Assembly: GCA_013288465.1 (NCBI GenBank)
Contig: JABDBT010000037.1
Span: forward strand, 1-20,861
Length of the DNA stretch: 20,861 nucleotides
Source: Bacteroidota bacterium
GTDB lineage: Bacteria; Bacteroidota; Bacteroidia; Sphingobacteriales; Sphingobacteriaceae
Direction: 5' to 3'
Positions 1 to 6,768 of this stretch are shown piece by piece. Position numbers and translations under genes: made by a program. The notes under the pieces are model-generated. The model was not told the DNA's origin and searched no databases. It saw nothing but the letters and a program-made list of their open reading frames with translations. Numbering within the stretch: the stretch's first letter is position 1; the number at the start of each line of letters is the position of its first letter.

Positions 1-16
1 TTATCTATTCAAAGAT

Positions 17-48
17 AATCGGTGAAATCAATCAAAATCAGTGAAATC
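17..48. repeat. short imperfect direct repeat downstream of the TIGR02757 gene
   Basis: Two 13-base copies, AATCGGTGAAATC (17-29) and AATCAGTGAAATC (36-48), lie 19 bases apart and differ at one base. They sit just beyond the stop codon of the TIGR02757 gene at the window edge. I see no stem-loop with a T tract here, so a terminator is not supported. It may be the end of a longer repeat that starts outside the window. Confidence 0.35.
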
Positions 49-62
49 CCCAAAATAAAAAT

Positions 63-917
63 CTAAAACTTCTCTTCTATCCCCAAAGCAAATAAAGCAA
101 AATCATATTTAACCGGGTCTGTCGGGTCAAATTCTCTTAACCGCTCAGTAAGCTCCACAGCGGTTTGCCAGTCGGTTTGTTTGCGGGTGATGAGGCCGAG
201 TTTGCGGGCAACACGGTCAACATGCAGATCGCATGGCATTATGAGCTCTGCGGGCTTTATTTGGTTCCATATCCCAAAATCTACACCGCAGTCATCCTTG
301 CGGACCATCCAGCGGAGGAACATATTCAGGCGTTTACAGGTTGACTTCTGTGAGGGTGAGGATACGTGTTTTTTGGTGCGGTGAGGGAAATCGGGCAAAG
401 AGAAGAAGTACGTTCTAAAATGATTCAGGTATTTTTCAATAGGCTCGGCATTGTTCGTTACTGATCGCTTCATAGATCCTTCGCTATCGCTCAGGATGAC
501 AGTTTGATTGGGTATGAATGCGTCTTCCAGTGAGGCGTGATTTTGATAATGATACCTGAAGAAAGCAATGAAATACAACGTATCAATATCATTAAAGGTT
601 CGGTGTTTAAAGTGAAGCAGCTTTTTCAGATCGGGCTCTTCATGATTGATGATAAAATCATACGGCGCGCCATCCATTAACGTGATCAGTTCCCGGCACT
701 TATTGATAATAGTAACCCGTTGTCCCCAGGCCAGCGTTGCAGCCCAGAAGCCCATGATCTCAATATCCTGCTTTTTGGTAAACAGGTGCGGGATACAAAC
801 AGGGTCGTTCTTTATAAAATCCGGCCTATTGTATTGGATTACTTTCGAATCGAGGAAGGATTGTAGCCCCCCAACCCCCTGAAGGGGGAGTTTTTGATTT
901 GTGAACTGGACTTGCAT
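63..917 (-). CDS. TIGR02757 (DUF2400) family protein carrying repeat-derived segments
   Basis: This 284-residue protein matches the TIGR02757 family by recognition: LAWGQR (about 63-67), LHFKHRTFND (101-110), KHVSSP..KS.CKRLNMFLRWMVRKDD (183-209), CDLHVDRVARKLGL (229-242) and the closing DPVKYDFALFALGI. The biochemical function is not established. The CDLHVDRV segment with the following helix resembles the D-x-H-V-x-R part of HhH-GPD DNA glycosylases, which is only my inference. As I recall, family members are about 255 residues. The excess is accounted for by two repeat-derived pieces: residues 9-18 come from a GC-rich repeat (864-890), and roughly residues 139-156 come from a second palindromic repeat (about 450-502). 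Both are in frame, so the gene appears intact. The start ATG lies in the 39-base loop between two inverted GC-rich repeats, 20 bases after the metB-like gene. No alternative start is visible between the repeat and the conserved part. The stop is TAG. Confidence 0.85.
   Translation of the reverse strand: MQVQFTNQKLPLQGVGGLQSFLDSKVIQYNRPDFIKNDPVCIPHLFTKKQDIEIMGFWAATLAWGQRVTIINKCRELITLMDGAPYDFIINHEEPDLKKLLHFKHRTFNDIDTLYFIAFFRYHYQNHASLEDAFIPNQTVILSDSEGSMKRSVTNNAEPIEKYLNHFRTYFFSLPDFPHRTKKHVSSPSQKSTCKRLNMFLRWMVRKDDCGVDFGIWNQIKPAELIMPCDLHVDRVARKLGLITRKQTDWQTAVELTERLREFDPTDPVKYDFALFALGIEEKF
465..502. repeat. palindromic interspersed repeat inside the TIGR02757 gene
   Basis: The core 476-497 is an imperfect palindrome: ATCCT pairs with AGGAT and an inner GC pairs with GC around a TATC loop. 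Read with its flanks (GATCCTTCGCTATCGC followed by TCAGGATGAC), it resembles a repeat I know from intergenic regions of many Bacteroidota. Here it is read through in frame as ILSDSEGS-like residues in a loop between EDAF and EKYLNHF of the host protein. The exact boundaries are uncertain. Confidence 0.6.
864..890 (-). repeat. 27-bp GC-rich repeat, copy 1 (inverted partner of 930-956)
   Basis: On the minus strand this reads CTCCCCCTTC then AGGGGGTTGGGGGGCTA. It matches the copy at 930-956 at 26 of 27 positions, in inverted orientation. It lies just inside the 5' end of the TIGR02757 gene and encodes residues of the form LPLQGVGGL. Together with 930-956 it could form a long hairpin with a 39-base loop in DNA or RNA. 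Confidence 0.85.
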
Positions 918-929
918 AATGTTTAAGCC

Positions 930-956
930 CTCCCCCTTTAGGGGGTTGGGGGGCTA
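930..956 (+). repeat. 27-bp GC-rich repeat, copy 2, encoding the tail of the metB-like gene
   Basis: On the plus strand this reads CTCCCCCTTT then AGGGGGTTGGGGGGCTA. Read on the minus strand it supplies the final codons S-P-P-T-P and the TAA stop of the trans-sulfuration gene. Paired with copy 1 it brackets the junction of two same-strand genes. It could therefore act as an attenuator, an mRNA processing site or a partial terminator, but there is no T tract. Confidence 0.85.
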
Positions 957-2089
957 AGCGCTTGTTTCAAATCCTCCAGCAAATCATCCACATCCTCTAC
1001 GCCTACACTTAAACGCAACAAATTATCTACTACGCCCACTTTATCGCGCTCGGATTTGGGTATAGAGCCATGTGTCATAGTAACCGGGTGATTGATCAAC
1101 GATTCCACTCCTCCTAACGACTCAGCTAACGTAAATATTTTAAATGAAGACGCTACGCGGAATGTTTCCTGCAGGTCGGCGCCCTTTATGGTTATGGATA
1201 TCATGCCGCCAAAATCGCGCATTTGTTTTTTGGCGATATCATGGTTTGGATGATCAGTAAAACCCGGCCAGTATATTTTATCCACTTTGGGGTGTGCATT
1301 TAAAAACTCAGCTATGATCCGGCCGTTCTCACAATGCGCTTTCATACGCAGATGCAGGGTTTTAATACCGCGTAATACTAAAAAGCTATCCATAGGCCCC
1401 GGCGTAGCGCCACAGGCATTATAGATAAACCAAAGGCGTTTGTACAATGCTTCATCATTCAGCATTAAAGCGCCCATCACCACATCCGAGTGGCCGCCAA
1501 TATATTTGGTTACCGAGTGCATTACAATATCAGCGCCCAGGTCGATAGGATTTTGCAGGTATGGCGAAGCAAAAGTATTATCAACTACGGTTAATGCATT
1601 CTTCTCCTTGCCGATCTTCGCAATAGCCGCAATATCCACAATTTGCATTGTAGGATTAGTTGGCGTTTCTATCCAGATCAGTTTCGTTTTATCATTGGCA
1701 TATTGCCTAATTATCTCAGGATTTGACAAGTCTAAAAAATGAAACTTGATACCGTAATTGGCAAATATCTTGGTAAACATGCGGTAAGAGCCACCATATA
1801 GGTCATTACCGGTAATTACTTCATCGCCGGGCATTAATAGCTTCATCACAGCATCGGTAGCACCCATCCCGCTGGAGAAAGCCAAACCAAATTCCGCGTT
1901 CTCTAATGCTGCCAGGCAGCTCTCCAATGCCTTACGCGTTGGGTTAGTGCCCCGAGAATATTCAAACCCTTTATTATCTCCCGGCGATTTTTGCCAATAA
2001 GTTGATGTCTGGTAAATCGGTGTCATCACCGCCCCGGTTGTCGGGTCGGGCTCCTGCCCTGCGTGTATTGCTTTTGTTGCGAATTTCAT
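938..2089 (-). CDS. metB: cystathionine gamma-synthase/lyase family PLP enzyme
   Basis: This is a Cys/Met-metabolism PLP-dependent enzyme of fold type I, 383 residues, a normal length for the family. It should act in the cytoplasm in trans-sulfuration between cysteine and homocysteine. Visible signatures are YSRGTNPTR (44-52), SSGMGA (72-77), the ETPTNP motif (141-146), VVDNTF (168-173), the PLP lysine in SVTKYIGGHSD (K195) and the substrate-carboxylate region LAESLGGVESL.NHP (321-335). Gamma-synthase, gamma-lyase and O-acetylhomoserine sulfhydrylase all share these motifs, so the gene symbol is a best guess. The last residues (SPPTP) and the stop codon are supplied by a GC-rich interspersed repeat rather than by family sequence. 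The start ATG directly follows a 39-bp repeat, so the leader is repeat-derived. I saw no clear promoter of its own; it may be co-transcribed with the upstream four-helix-bundle gene. Confidence 0.9.
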   Translation of the reverse strand: MKFATKAIHAGQEPDPTTGAVMTPIYQTSTYWQKSPGDNKGFEYSRGTNPTRKALESCLAALENAEFGLAFSSGMGATDAVMKLLMPGDEVITGNDLYGGSYRMFTKIFANYGIKFHFLDLSNPEIIRQYANDKTKLIWIETPTNPTMQIVDIAAIAKIGKEKNALTVVDNTFASPYLQNPIDLGADIVMHSVTKYIGGHSDVVMGALMLNDEALYKRLWFIYNACGATPGPMDSFLVLRGIKTLHLRMKAHCENGRIIAEFLNAHPKVDKIYWPGFTDHPNHDIAKKQMRDFGGMISITIKGADLQETFRVASSFKIFTLAESLGGVESLINHPVTMTHGSIPKSERDKVGVVDNLLRLSVGVEDVDDLLEDLKQALSPPTP

Positions 2090-2095
2090 GAGTTG

Positions 2096-2134
2096 GTTGA
2101 TTGGGTTTATTAGGTTGATTAAGTGAGTGGTTAT
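2096..2134 (+). repeat. 39-bp direct repeat, left copy
   Basis: This begins GTTGATTGGGTTTATTAGG and continues GTTGATTAAGTGAG. By hand alignment it matches the copy at 2514-2552 at 31 of 39 positions. It ends on the stop codon of the four-helix-bundle gene and lies directly upstream of the metB-like start. The GTTGATT core is shared, in opposite orientation, with the 44-bp tandem units at 2598-2729. Confidence 0.7.
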
Positions 2135-2508
2135 TACGTCAACTCATCAACTTTTTTCTTTTTAAGGTATTGAATATAGCCATTTAATAATCTTAAACAG
2201 CTATCGTATTCAATTTGGAAAGACTTTAAAACATCTTCCGTTATTATTTTTTCATCAATTGCAATTAATAGGTGGTCTAGCGTTTCAGATAATGAACCTC
2301 GCGCCATAATACAAAAGCGAATATTATCCTGGTAGTGAAACCGCCCGTGTCCTTCTGCCAAATTGTTCCCAATAGAACGGGACGAGCGAATGATTTGATC
2401 TGCTAACCTATATTTTTCGTCTATTGGAAATTTCTTTACCAAATCAGAAATCATGCCCCTTATTTTTCGCGATTGCTTCCAAACTTCCAATTCAGTAAAT
2501 GAGGCCAT
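2134..2508 (-). CDS. four-helix bundle protein (S23 / IVS-encoded family)
   Basis: This 124-residue protein belongs to the four-helix-bundle family named after the protein encoded in 23S rRNA intervening sequences (TIGR02436). Family marks are the N-terminal F.ELEVWKQSRK (4-14), then FP.DEKYRLADQIIRSSRSIGNNLAEGHGR (about 27-56), followed by amphipathic helices with leucine spacing and a Lys-rich C-terminus. Members are thought to bind nucleic acid. They are homologous to Avd, the accessory protein of diversity-generating retroelements, but no reverse transcriptase is present here. The gene is bracketed by an imperfect 39-bp direct repeat. One copy starts five bases before the ATG and the other ends on the stop codon. 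A 44-bp tandem array lies upstream. This context suggests a small cassette rather than a housekeeping gene, and its cellular role is unknown. Confidence 0.88.
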   Translation of the reverse strand: MASFTELEVWKQSRKIRGMISDLVKKFPIDEKYRLADQIIRSSRSIGNNLAEGHGRFHYQDNIRFCIMARGSLSETLDHLLIAIDEKIITEDVLKSFQIEYDSCLRLLNGYIQYLKKKKVDELT

Positions 2509-2513
2509 TATTA

Positions 2514-2552
2514 GTTGATTAGGTTTATGGAGTTGATTAAGTGAACAGCTAT
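2514..2552 (+). repeat. 39-bp direct repeat, right copy
   Basis: This starts GTTGATTAGGTTTATGGA and continues GTTGATTAAGTGAACAG. It is the second copy of the repeat at 2096-2134 in the same orientation, 418 bases away. It starts five bases upstream of the four-helix-bundle ATG, so that gene is almost exactly enclosed by the pair. Confidence 0.7.
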
Positions 2553-2597
2553 TCGTCTAATATGCAAAATATTTAATTTCTTTTTAAAACACCACCT

Positions 2598-2729
2598 ACT
2601 CACCTAATCAACCCAATCAACTATTCACTTAAAAATTAACCACTCACCTAATCAACTTTATAAACCATTCACCTAAAAGCCAACTACTCACCTAATCAAC
2701 CCAATCAACCATTCACCTACCTTAATATG
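2598..2729. repeat. three tandem 44-bp units between proS and the four-helix-bundle gene
   Basis: The string ACTCACCTAATCAAC begins at 2598, 2642 and 2686, giving an exact 44-base period. Each unit continues with a variable AATCAAC-like stretch and then ATTCACCTA or ATTCACTTA. The third unit runs into the proS stop codon (2722-2724). The core is the reverse complement of the GTTGATTAGGTGAG type found in the flanking 39-bp repeats. The 213-base gap 2509-2721 contains almost nothing else that I can recognise. Confidence 0.85.
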
Positions 2730-4194
2730 CCCGTGCAAATAACACCCTTTGACTTGATGGCTTACCTGTTAAAATACACTTGCCCTCTTCCTGTTTATTA
2801 TCCAAAGGTATGCAACGAATTGTAGCCTTAGTTTCATCTTTTATTTGCTGTTCGGTTTCGGAGGTTCCATCCCAATGGGCCGATAAAAATCCTGGCTGTT
2901 CATCAAGCATACGTTTAAACTCGTCATAGCTATCTACCTCGGTTGTATTTTCAGCTCTGTATGCGTGGGCTTTTTTGTATATATTTTCCTGAATTTCCTC
3001 TAATAGCGCTTCAATATGTTCAGCCAAACCTTCCTGGTTAATGGTTTCCTTGGTTTTAGTATCCCTTCGGGCCAATTCAACTGTTCCGTTTTGCATATCG
3101 CGGCTGCCAATGGCAACGCGCAAAGGCACACCTTTTAGTTCATATTCGGCAAACTTAGCGCCGGGGCGGTGTGTATCGCGCTTATCAAACTTTACCGAAA
3201 TGTCTTTTGCCTTTAATGATTTAGTAAGCGTGTTTACATAAGCGGTAATGTTTTCCAGTTCTTCATCATGCTTATAAATAGGCACAATAACCACTTGTAT
3301 GGGTGCCAGTTTAGGTGGCAATACCAGGCCTGCATCATCCGAGTGCGCCATGATCAACGCGCCTATTAAGCGGGTTGATACGCCCCATGAGGTTGCCCAA
3401 ACATAATCCAGCTTATTTTCTTTACTGGTAAATTTTACGTCAAACGCTTTGGCAAAGTTTTGCCCTAAAAAGTGCGATGTACCGGCCTGCAGGGCTTTAC
3501 CATCCTGCATTAAAGCTTCGATACAATAAGTATCCAGCGCACCTGCAAAACGCTCGTTAGGGGTTTTTTTACCTTTTACAACAGGCAATGCCATCCAGTT
3601 CTCCACAAAATCAGCATATACGCCCAGCATTTGCTCGGTTTCGGCAATGGCTTCGTCGGCGGTGGCGTGGGCGGTGTGGCCCTCCTGCCATAAAAACTCG
3701 GTAGTACGTAAAAACATACGGGTACGCATCTCCCAGCGCACTACGTTGGCCCATTGGTTTACCAAAATGGGCAGGTCGCGGTATGATTGTATCCAACCTT
3801 TATACGTATTCCAGATAATAGTTTCAGATGTTGGGCGGATGATCAGTTCTTCCTCCAATTTGGCATCTTCATCCACAACAATATTACCGTTGCCATCGTT
3901 CTTTAAACGGTAGTGGGTTACAACGGCGCATTCTTTTGCAAAACCATCAACGTGACTTGCTTCCTTTGAAAAAAAAGATTTTGGAATAAATAACGGAAAA
4001 TAGGCATTGCTGTGGCCGGTATCTTTAAACATTTTATCTAATACGGCCTGCATTTTTTCCCAAATGGAGTAACCATAGGGTTTAATGATCATACAACCTT
4101 TTACAGGTGAATATTCGGCCATATCAGCCTTGATCACCAGGTCATTATACCATTGTGAATAATCTTCATCTTTACTTACAACACCTTTACTCAT
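2722..4194 (-). CDS. proS: proline--tRNA ligase (short, archaeal/eukaryotic-type)
   Basis: This class II aminoacyl-tRNA synthetase, 490 residues, charges tRNA-Pro with proline in the cytoplasm. The size matches the short ProS form that lacks the bacterial editing insertion and carries a C-terminal extra domain. It has an [13 protein letters not shown] motif 1 region (37-49), IIRPTSETI (118-126), motif 2 from [20 protein letters not shown] through EGHTAH (151-176), and motif 3 [20 protein letters not shown] (270-289). An anticodon-binding domain follows (about 298-400), then a C-terminal domain ending in RVLFARAY. The conserved ending and normal start leave little doubt. It is transcribed divergently from the lipoprotein gene at 4299. 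A TAAATTTG element lies about 47 bases upstream of the ATG. Its 3' end abuts a 44-bp tandem repeat array. Confidence 0.97.
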   Translation of the reverse strand: MSKGVVSKDEDYSQWYNDLVIKADMAEYSPVKGCMIIKPYGYSIWEKMQAVLDKMFKDTGHSNAYFPLFIPKSFFSKEASHVDGFAKECAVVTHYRLKNDGNGNIVVDEDAKLEEELIIRPTSETIIWNTYKGWIQSYRDLPILVNQWANVVRWEMRTRMFLRTTEFLWQEGHTAHATADEAIAETEQMLGVYADFVENWMALPVVKGKKTPNERFAGALDTYCIEALMQDGKALQAGTSHFLGQNFAKAFDVKFTSKENKLDYVWATSWGVSTRLIGALIMAHSDDAGLVLPPKLAPIQVVIVPIYKHDEELENITAYVNTLTKSLKAKDISVKFDKRDTHRPGAKFAEYELKGVPLRVAIGSRDMQNGTVELARRDTKTKETINQEGLAEHIEALLEEIQENIYKKAHAYRAENTTEVDSYDEFKRMLDEQPGFLSAHWDGTSETEQQIKDETKATIRCIPLDNKQEEGKCILTGKPSSQRVLFARAY

Positions 4195-4240
4195 AAATTA
4201 CGGAATAGAATTTGACTGTTTAATTACTTATTATTGCGGT

Positions 4241-4248
4241 CAAATTTA
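4241..4248 (-). promoter_or_regulatory. candidate -7 element for proS
   Basis: On the minus strand this reads TAAATTTG, a full match to the Bacteroidota -7 consensus TAnnTTTG. It lies 47 bases upstream of the proS start. I see no good -33 TTTG at the usual spacing, so the call is tentative. Confidence 0.4.
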
Positions 4249-4298
4249 TAAATTTAAAAGTTATTTACCCCGGATAGCCAAGCTAAACTTAATATAAG

Positions 4299-5177
4299 AT
4301 GAAAAGAGACCTGTTAACCGGAATTGTTTTGACCAGTATGGTAATACTGGGTTCCTGCTCTGCTCCTAATCAGCTGGTTAGTGTAAAAAACGCTGTAAAT
4401 GACGACGATGTTTATTATACAAAAGCCAAAGCCGGCGACCAAACCGAATACTTAACCGATGCCAATTATCAAAATGGCAACAATGGTTATAGCGGTGATG
4501 ATAACTATTATTACTATGGCGATTACGCTACCCGCTTAAACCGTTTCAGCAATTATTCGCCGTTTGATTATGATGATGACTTTTATTATAACTATGTTCC
4601 CTATAACAACGGGTTTGGGGCAGGCTCGGATTATAATTTAGATTATTCCGCTTATAATTCCGGTTATGGCCAGGGAGGCAATCCTGCTAATACTTACAAC
4701 AACCCTTATATTTATTCGCCTTATGATTACGGTTATTCACCTTATGATATGGGTGGATATGATGATTTTGGTTACGGCGACATTTATTCTGCTTATATAC
4801 TTGGCGGCGGTGGTGGTGGCGGCTACGGCGGTTCTTATCGCCATCACAACCACAATTCGGGCAGTACAGTTGCCTCAATTGGTGTTAACCCCAATGCCCG
4901 TGGTGCCAGGACAACCCCTTCGCCCGGTGTAACGCGGGTGGCTTATTATCCCGGCAATCCGTTAGTAAATATTAATAACAGCAATGTAACCCGTACCGGC
5001 ACAAGTGCTAACAGGGCTACCAATACCGCTGTTACCCGCGATACAAGAGATAACAGCTACAGGCCTGTTCAACAAAATACTACCCCTACTTATAATAATA
5101 CTACAAGCAGTAATACAAGTTCGGGTTCAACCAGCAGCACTTCGAGTGGTGGCGGGGGCCGACCGGTTAGGCCTTAA
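4299..5177 (+). CDS. Tyr/Asn/Gly-rich secreted lipoprotein of unknown function
   Basis: I do not recognise a named domain. The 292-residue product starts with a lipoprotein signal peptide: KR, then a hydrophobic stretch and ILGSC, with the lipid-modified cysteine at position 20. It should therefore be anchored in the outer or inner membrane facing the periplasm or cell surface. A short conserved-looking NDDDVYYTKAKAGDQ segment (34-48) is followed by a Tyr/Asp/Asn-rich region (about 57-165), a run of seven glycines (169-175) leading into a His-rich patch (182-185), and a Thr/Asn/Ser-rich tail ending in GGGGRPVRP. The composition suggests an extended, disordered surface or matrix protein. The next gene, a FadL-like outer-membrane protein, starts 23 bases downstream on the same strand, so they probably share a transcript. 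Confidence 0.8.
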   Translation: MKRDLLTGIVLTSMVILGSCSAPNQLVSVKNAVNDDDVYYTKAKAGDQTEYLTDANYQNGNNGYSGDDNYYYYGDYATRLNRFSNYSPFDYDDDFYYNYVPYNNGFGAGSDYNLDYSAYNSGYGQGGNPANTYNNPYIYSPYDYGYSPYDMGGYDDFGYGDIYSAYILGGGGGGGYGGSYRHHNHNSGSTVASIGVNPNARGARTTPSPGVTRVAYYPGNPLVNINNSNVTRTGTSANRATNTAVTRDTRDNSYRPVQQNTTPTYNNTTSSNTSSGSTSSTSSGGGGRPVRP

Positions 5178-5200
5178 TATTGATGCATCGGGAAACATCT

Positions 5201-6670
5201 ATGAAATTTAAATATATACTCTCTATAATTGCTTTGACAGCAATTAGCAAAAGCGGCTTTGCCCAATATTCGCAGGATGCAATACGCTACTCTACTTTTC
5301 AAACCGGCACAACATCGCGCATAAAAGGTATCGGGAATGCCGGAACAGCCATTGGCGGCGATTTAAGTTCCGTTAGCGGCAACCCGGCAGGTTTAGGGTT
5401 TTTCACTAAATCAGAATTAAGCATTACACCTGAGTTTGATGGTTCGAAAGTAAATGCCACTTACCTGGGGCAATCAAATACAGCTTCAAAAAACAGTTTA
5501 AATTTAAACAATGCCGCTATCGTTTTTTATTCGAGGTTAAATACCCCAACGGGGCAGGATAAAACTAAAGGATGGCTAAGCCTTAATTATGGCATTGGTT
5601 ACAGCAGGACAAATGATTATGGCGAAAATATTTATGCCGCCGGTAAAAATAATTCAAGCTCAATAACTGACTATTATGCCAATTTAGCTAACAGCAATGG
5701 CATAACCGATGGTTCTTTACAAAGCTGGGCCTACAATCAAAACCTGATCGATCAGTACGGTGTTACCAACCCAACTTATAAAAGCAATGCCTATACCGGT
5801 GCAACACAGTTAAACAGCATTTCGCGGACGGGCGGCGAATCGGAGGTTAACCTGTCATTGGGTGCCAACCATAGTAATAAGCTATATATCGGCGTTGCAT
5901 TAGGGCTTACCACTTTAGCCTATAATTCGACCAATAATTTTACGGAAAGCGGCGTAGCTTCTGTATTAGAAAACAATGTAGCCGTTGACCGCAATTATAT
6001 TTCAACCTATTCTCAATTTCAAAACACCAAGGGCTCGGGTGTAAATATTAAACTGGGTGTTATTTATAAAGTTGTTGATGCCGTGCGTATCGGCGCTGTT
6101 ATAACCACCCCTACTTATTATAGCATCGATGATTCGTACAGCGAGGGCCTGCAAACCAGCTATAGCGGCGGTGCGATCTATAGTAATGGGCCTAACAATT
6201 ACCCGTTATCCTATACTTTCCGCACGCCTTTTAAAGCGGCAGGTGGTTTGGCCATATTTATTAAACAGTTTGGCTTTATAACCGGCGATGTTGAATACGT
6301 TAACTACAGTACAACACATATTGATAATGCCGATGGTTACGATAGCTCGTACGATAATAGCAATATAAAAACGTTGTACCAGGCGGCTATTAATGCACAT
6401 ATTGGCGCTGAGGCACGGCTAACCGGCAATGTATTTTTGCGTGGCGGCTTTGGTGTGCAGGGCTCGCCGTTAAAACAAAACGGCACTTCAACACAAACGG
6501 TTAGTGGCGGTTTTGGCTACCATTTGGGCAGCTATTATTTAGATTTAGCTTATAACTACGTAACCGGATCACAAACCTTAACACCGTATAGCGCTGGTAG
6601 TTTAACACCTACAGCTAATTTAAATAAAACCTATAATAATGCGTTTTTAACATTGGGGTACAGGTATTAG
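5201..6670 (+). CDS. OmpP1/FadL/TodX-like outer-membrane transport protein
   Basis: This 489-residue outer-membrane beta-barrel has a Sec signal peptide (MKFKYILSIIALTAISKSGFAQ, cleavage likely after residue 21). The typical FadL/TodX N-terminus follows: IKGIGNAGTAIGGDLSSVSG (41-60), then NPAGLGFF (61-68). The rest alternates polar and hydrophobic residues, rich in Tyr, Ser, Asn and Gly, as expected of amphipathic strands. It ends NAFLTLGYRY with a terminal aromatic, the usual beta-barrel assembly signal. Family members move hydrophobic compounds across the outer membrane, but the substrate here is unknown. An upstream in-frame ATG at 5180 would add seven residues before the signal peptide, so I chose 5201. 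The gene follows the Tyr-rich lipoprotein by 23 bases, and a strong terminator lies 28 bases after its stop. Confidence 0.88.
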   Translation: MKFKYILSIIALTAISKSGFAQYSQDAIRYSTFQTGTTSRIKGIGNAGTAIGGDLSSVSGNPAGLGFFTKSELSITPEFDGSKVNATYLGQSNTASKNSLNLNNAAIVFYSRLNTPTGQDKTKGWLSLNYGIGYSRTNDYGENIYAAGKNNSSSITDYYANLANSNGITDGSLQSWAYNQNLIDQYGVTNPTYKSNAYTGATQLNSISRTGGESEVNLSLGANHSNKLYIGVALGLTTLAYNSTNNFTESGVASVLENNVAVDRNYISTYSQFQNTKGSGVNIKLGVIYKVVDAVRIGAVITTPTYYSIDDSYSEGLQTSYSGGAIYSNGPNNYPLSYTFRTPFKAAGGLAIFIKQFGFITGDVEYVNYSTTHIDNADGYDSSYDNSNIKTLYQAAINAHIGAEARLTGNVFLRGGFGVQGSPLKQNGTSTQTVSGGFGYHLGSYYLDLAYNYVTGSQTLTPYSAGSLTPTANLNKTYNNAFLTLGYRY

Positions 6671-6697
6671 CAATCAAACTCTACTTCACTCATTTGC

Positions 6698-6730
6698 CCT
6701 CTTTTCGCTGCACGGAAAGAGGTTTTTTTT
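6698..6730 (+). terminator. intrinsic terminator after the outer-membrane protein gene
   Basis: The 9-bp stem CCTCTTTTC / GGAAAGAGG has one G-T pair and a 7-base loop (GCTGCAC), and is followed by eight T residues (6723-6730). It ends the lipoprotein/outer-membrane protein unit. It also argues against a TTG start at 6694 for the next gene. Confidence 0.9.
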
Positions 6731-6768
6731 ATAATTTTCACTTGATTAAACAGCATATTTGCACCTGT

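Noticed and set aside
2134..2508. Diversity-generating retroelement suggested by the Avd-related four-helix-bundle protein
   Set aside because: No reverse transcriptase, template/variable repeat pair or C-type lectin target is present in the window.
2598..2729. CRISPR-like array
   Set aside because: Only three units with a 44-base period and no unique spacers between constant repeats. The units diverge throughout, and there are no cas genes.
4666..4932. Plus- and minus-strand open frames inside the Tyr-rich lipoprotein gene
   Set aside because: They are by-products of the biased TAT/AAT codon content; no start context or recognisable protein features.
5180..5200. Earlier ATG for the FadL-like protein
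   Set aside because: It adds seven charged residues before an otherwise ideal signal peptide. The ATG at 5201 fits better.
6694..6768. Upstream TTG start extending the DUF4905 protein by 25 residues
   Set aside because: The extension would encode the terminator hairpin and T tract at 6698-6730. The extra residues (SFRCTERGFFYN) look unlike coding sequence, and a clean ATG exists at 6769.
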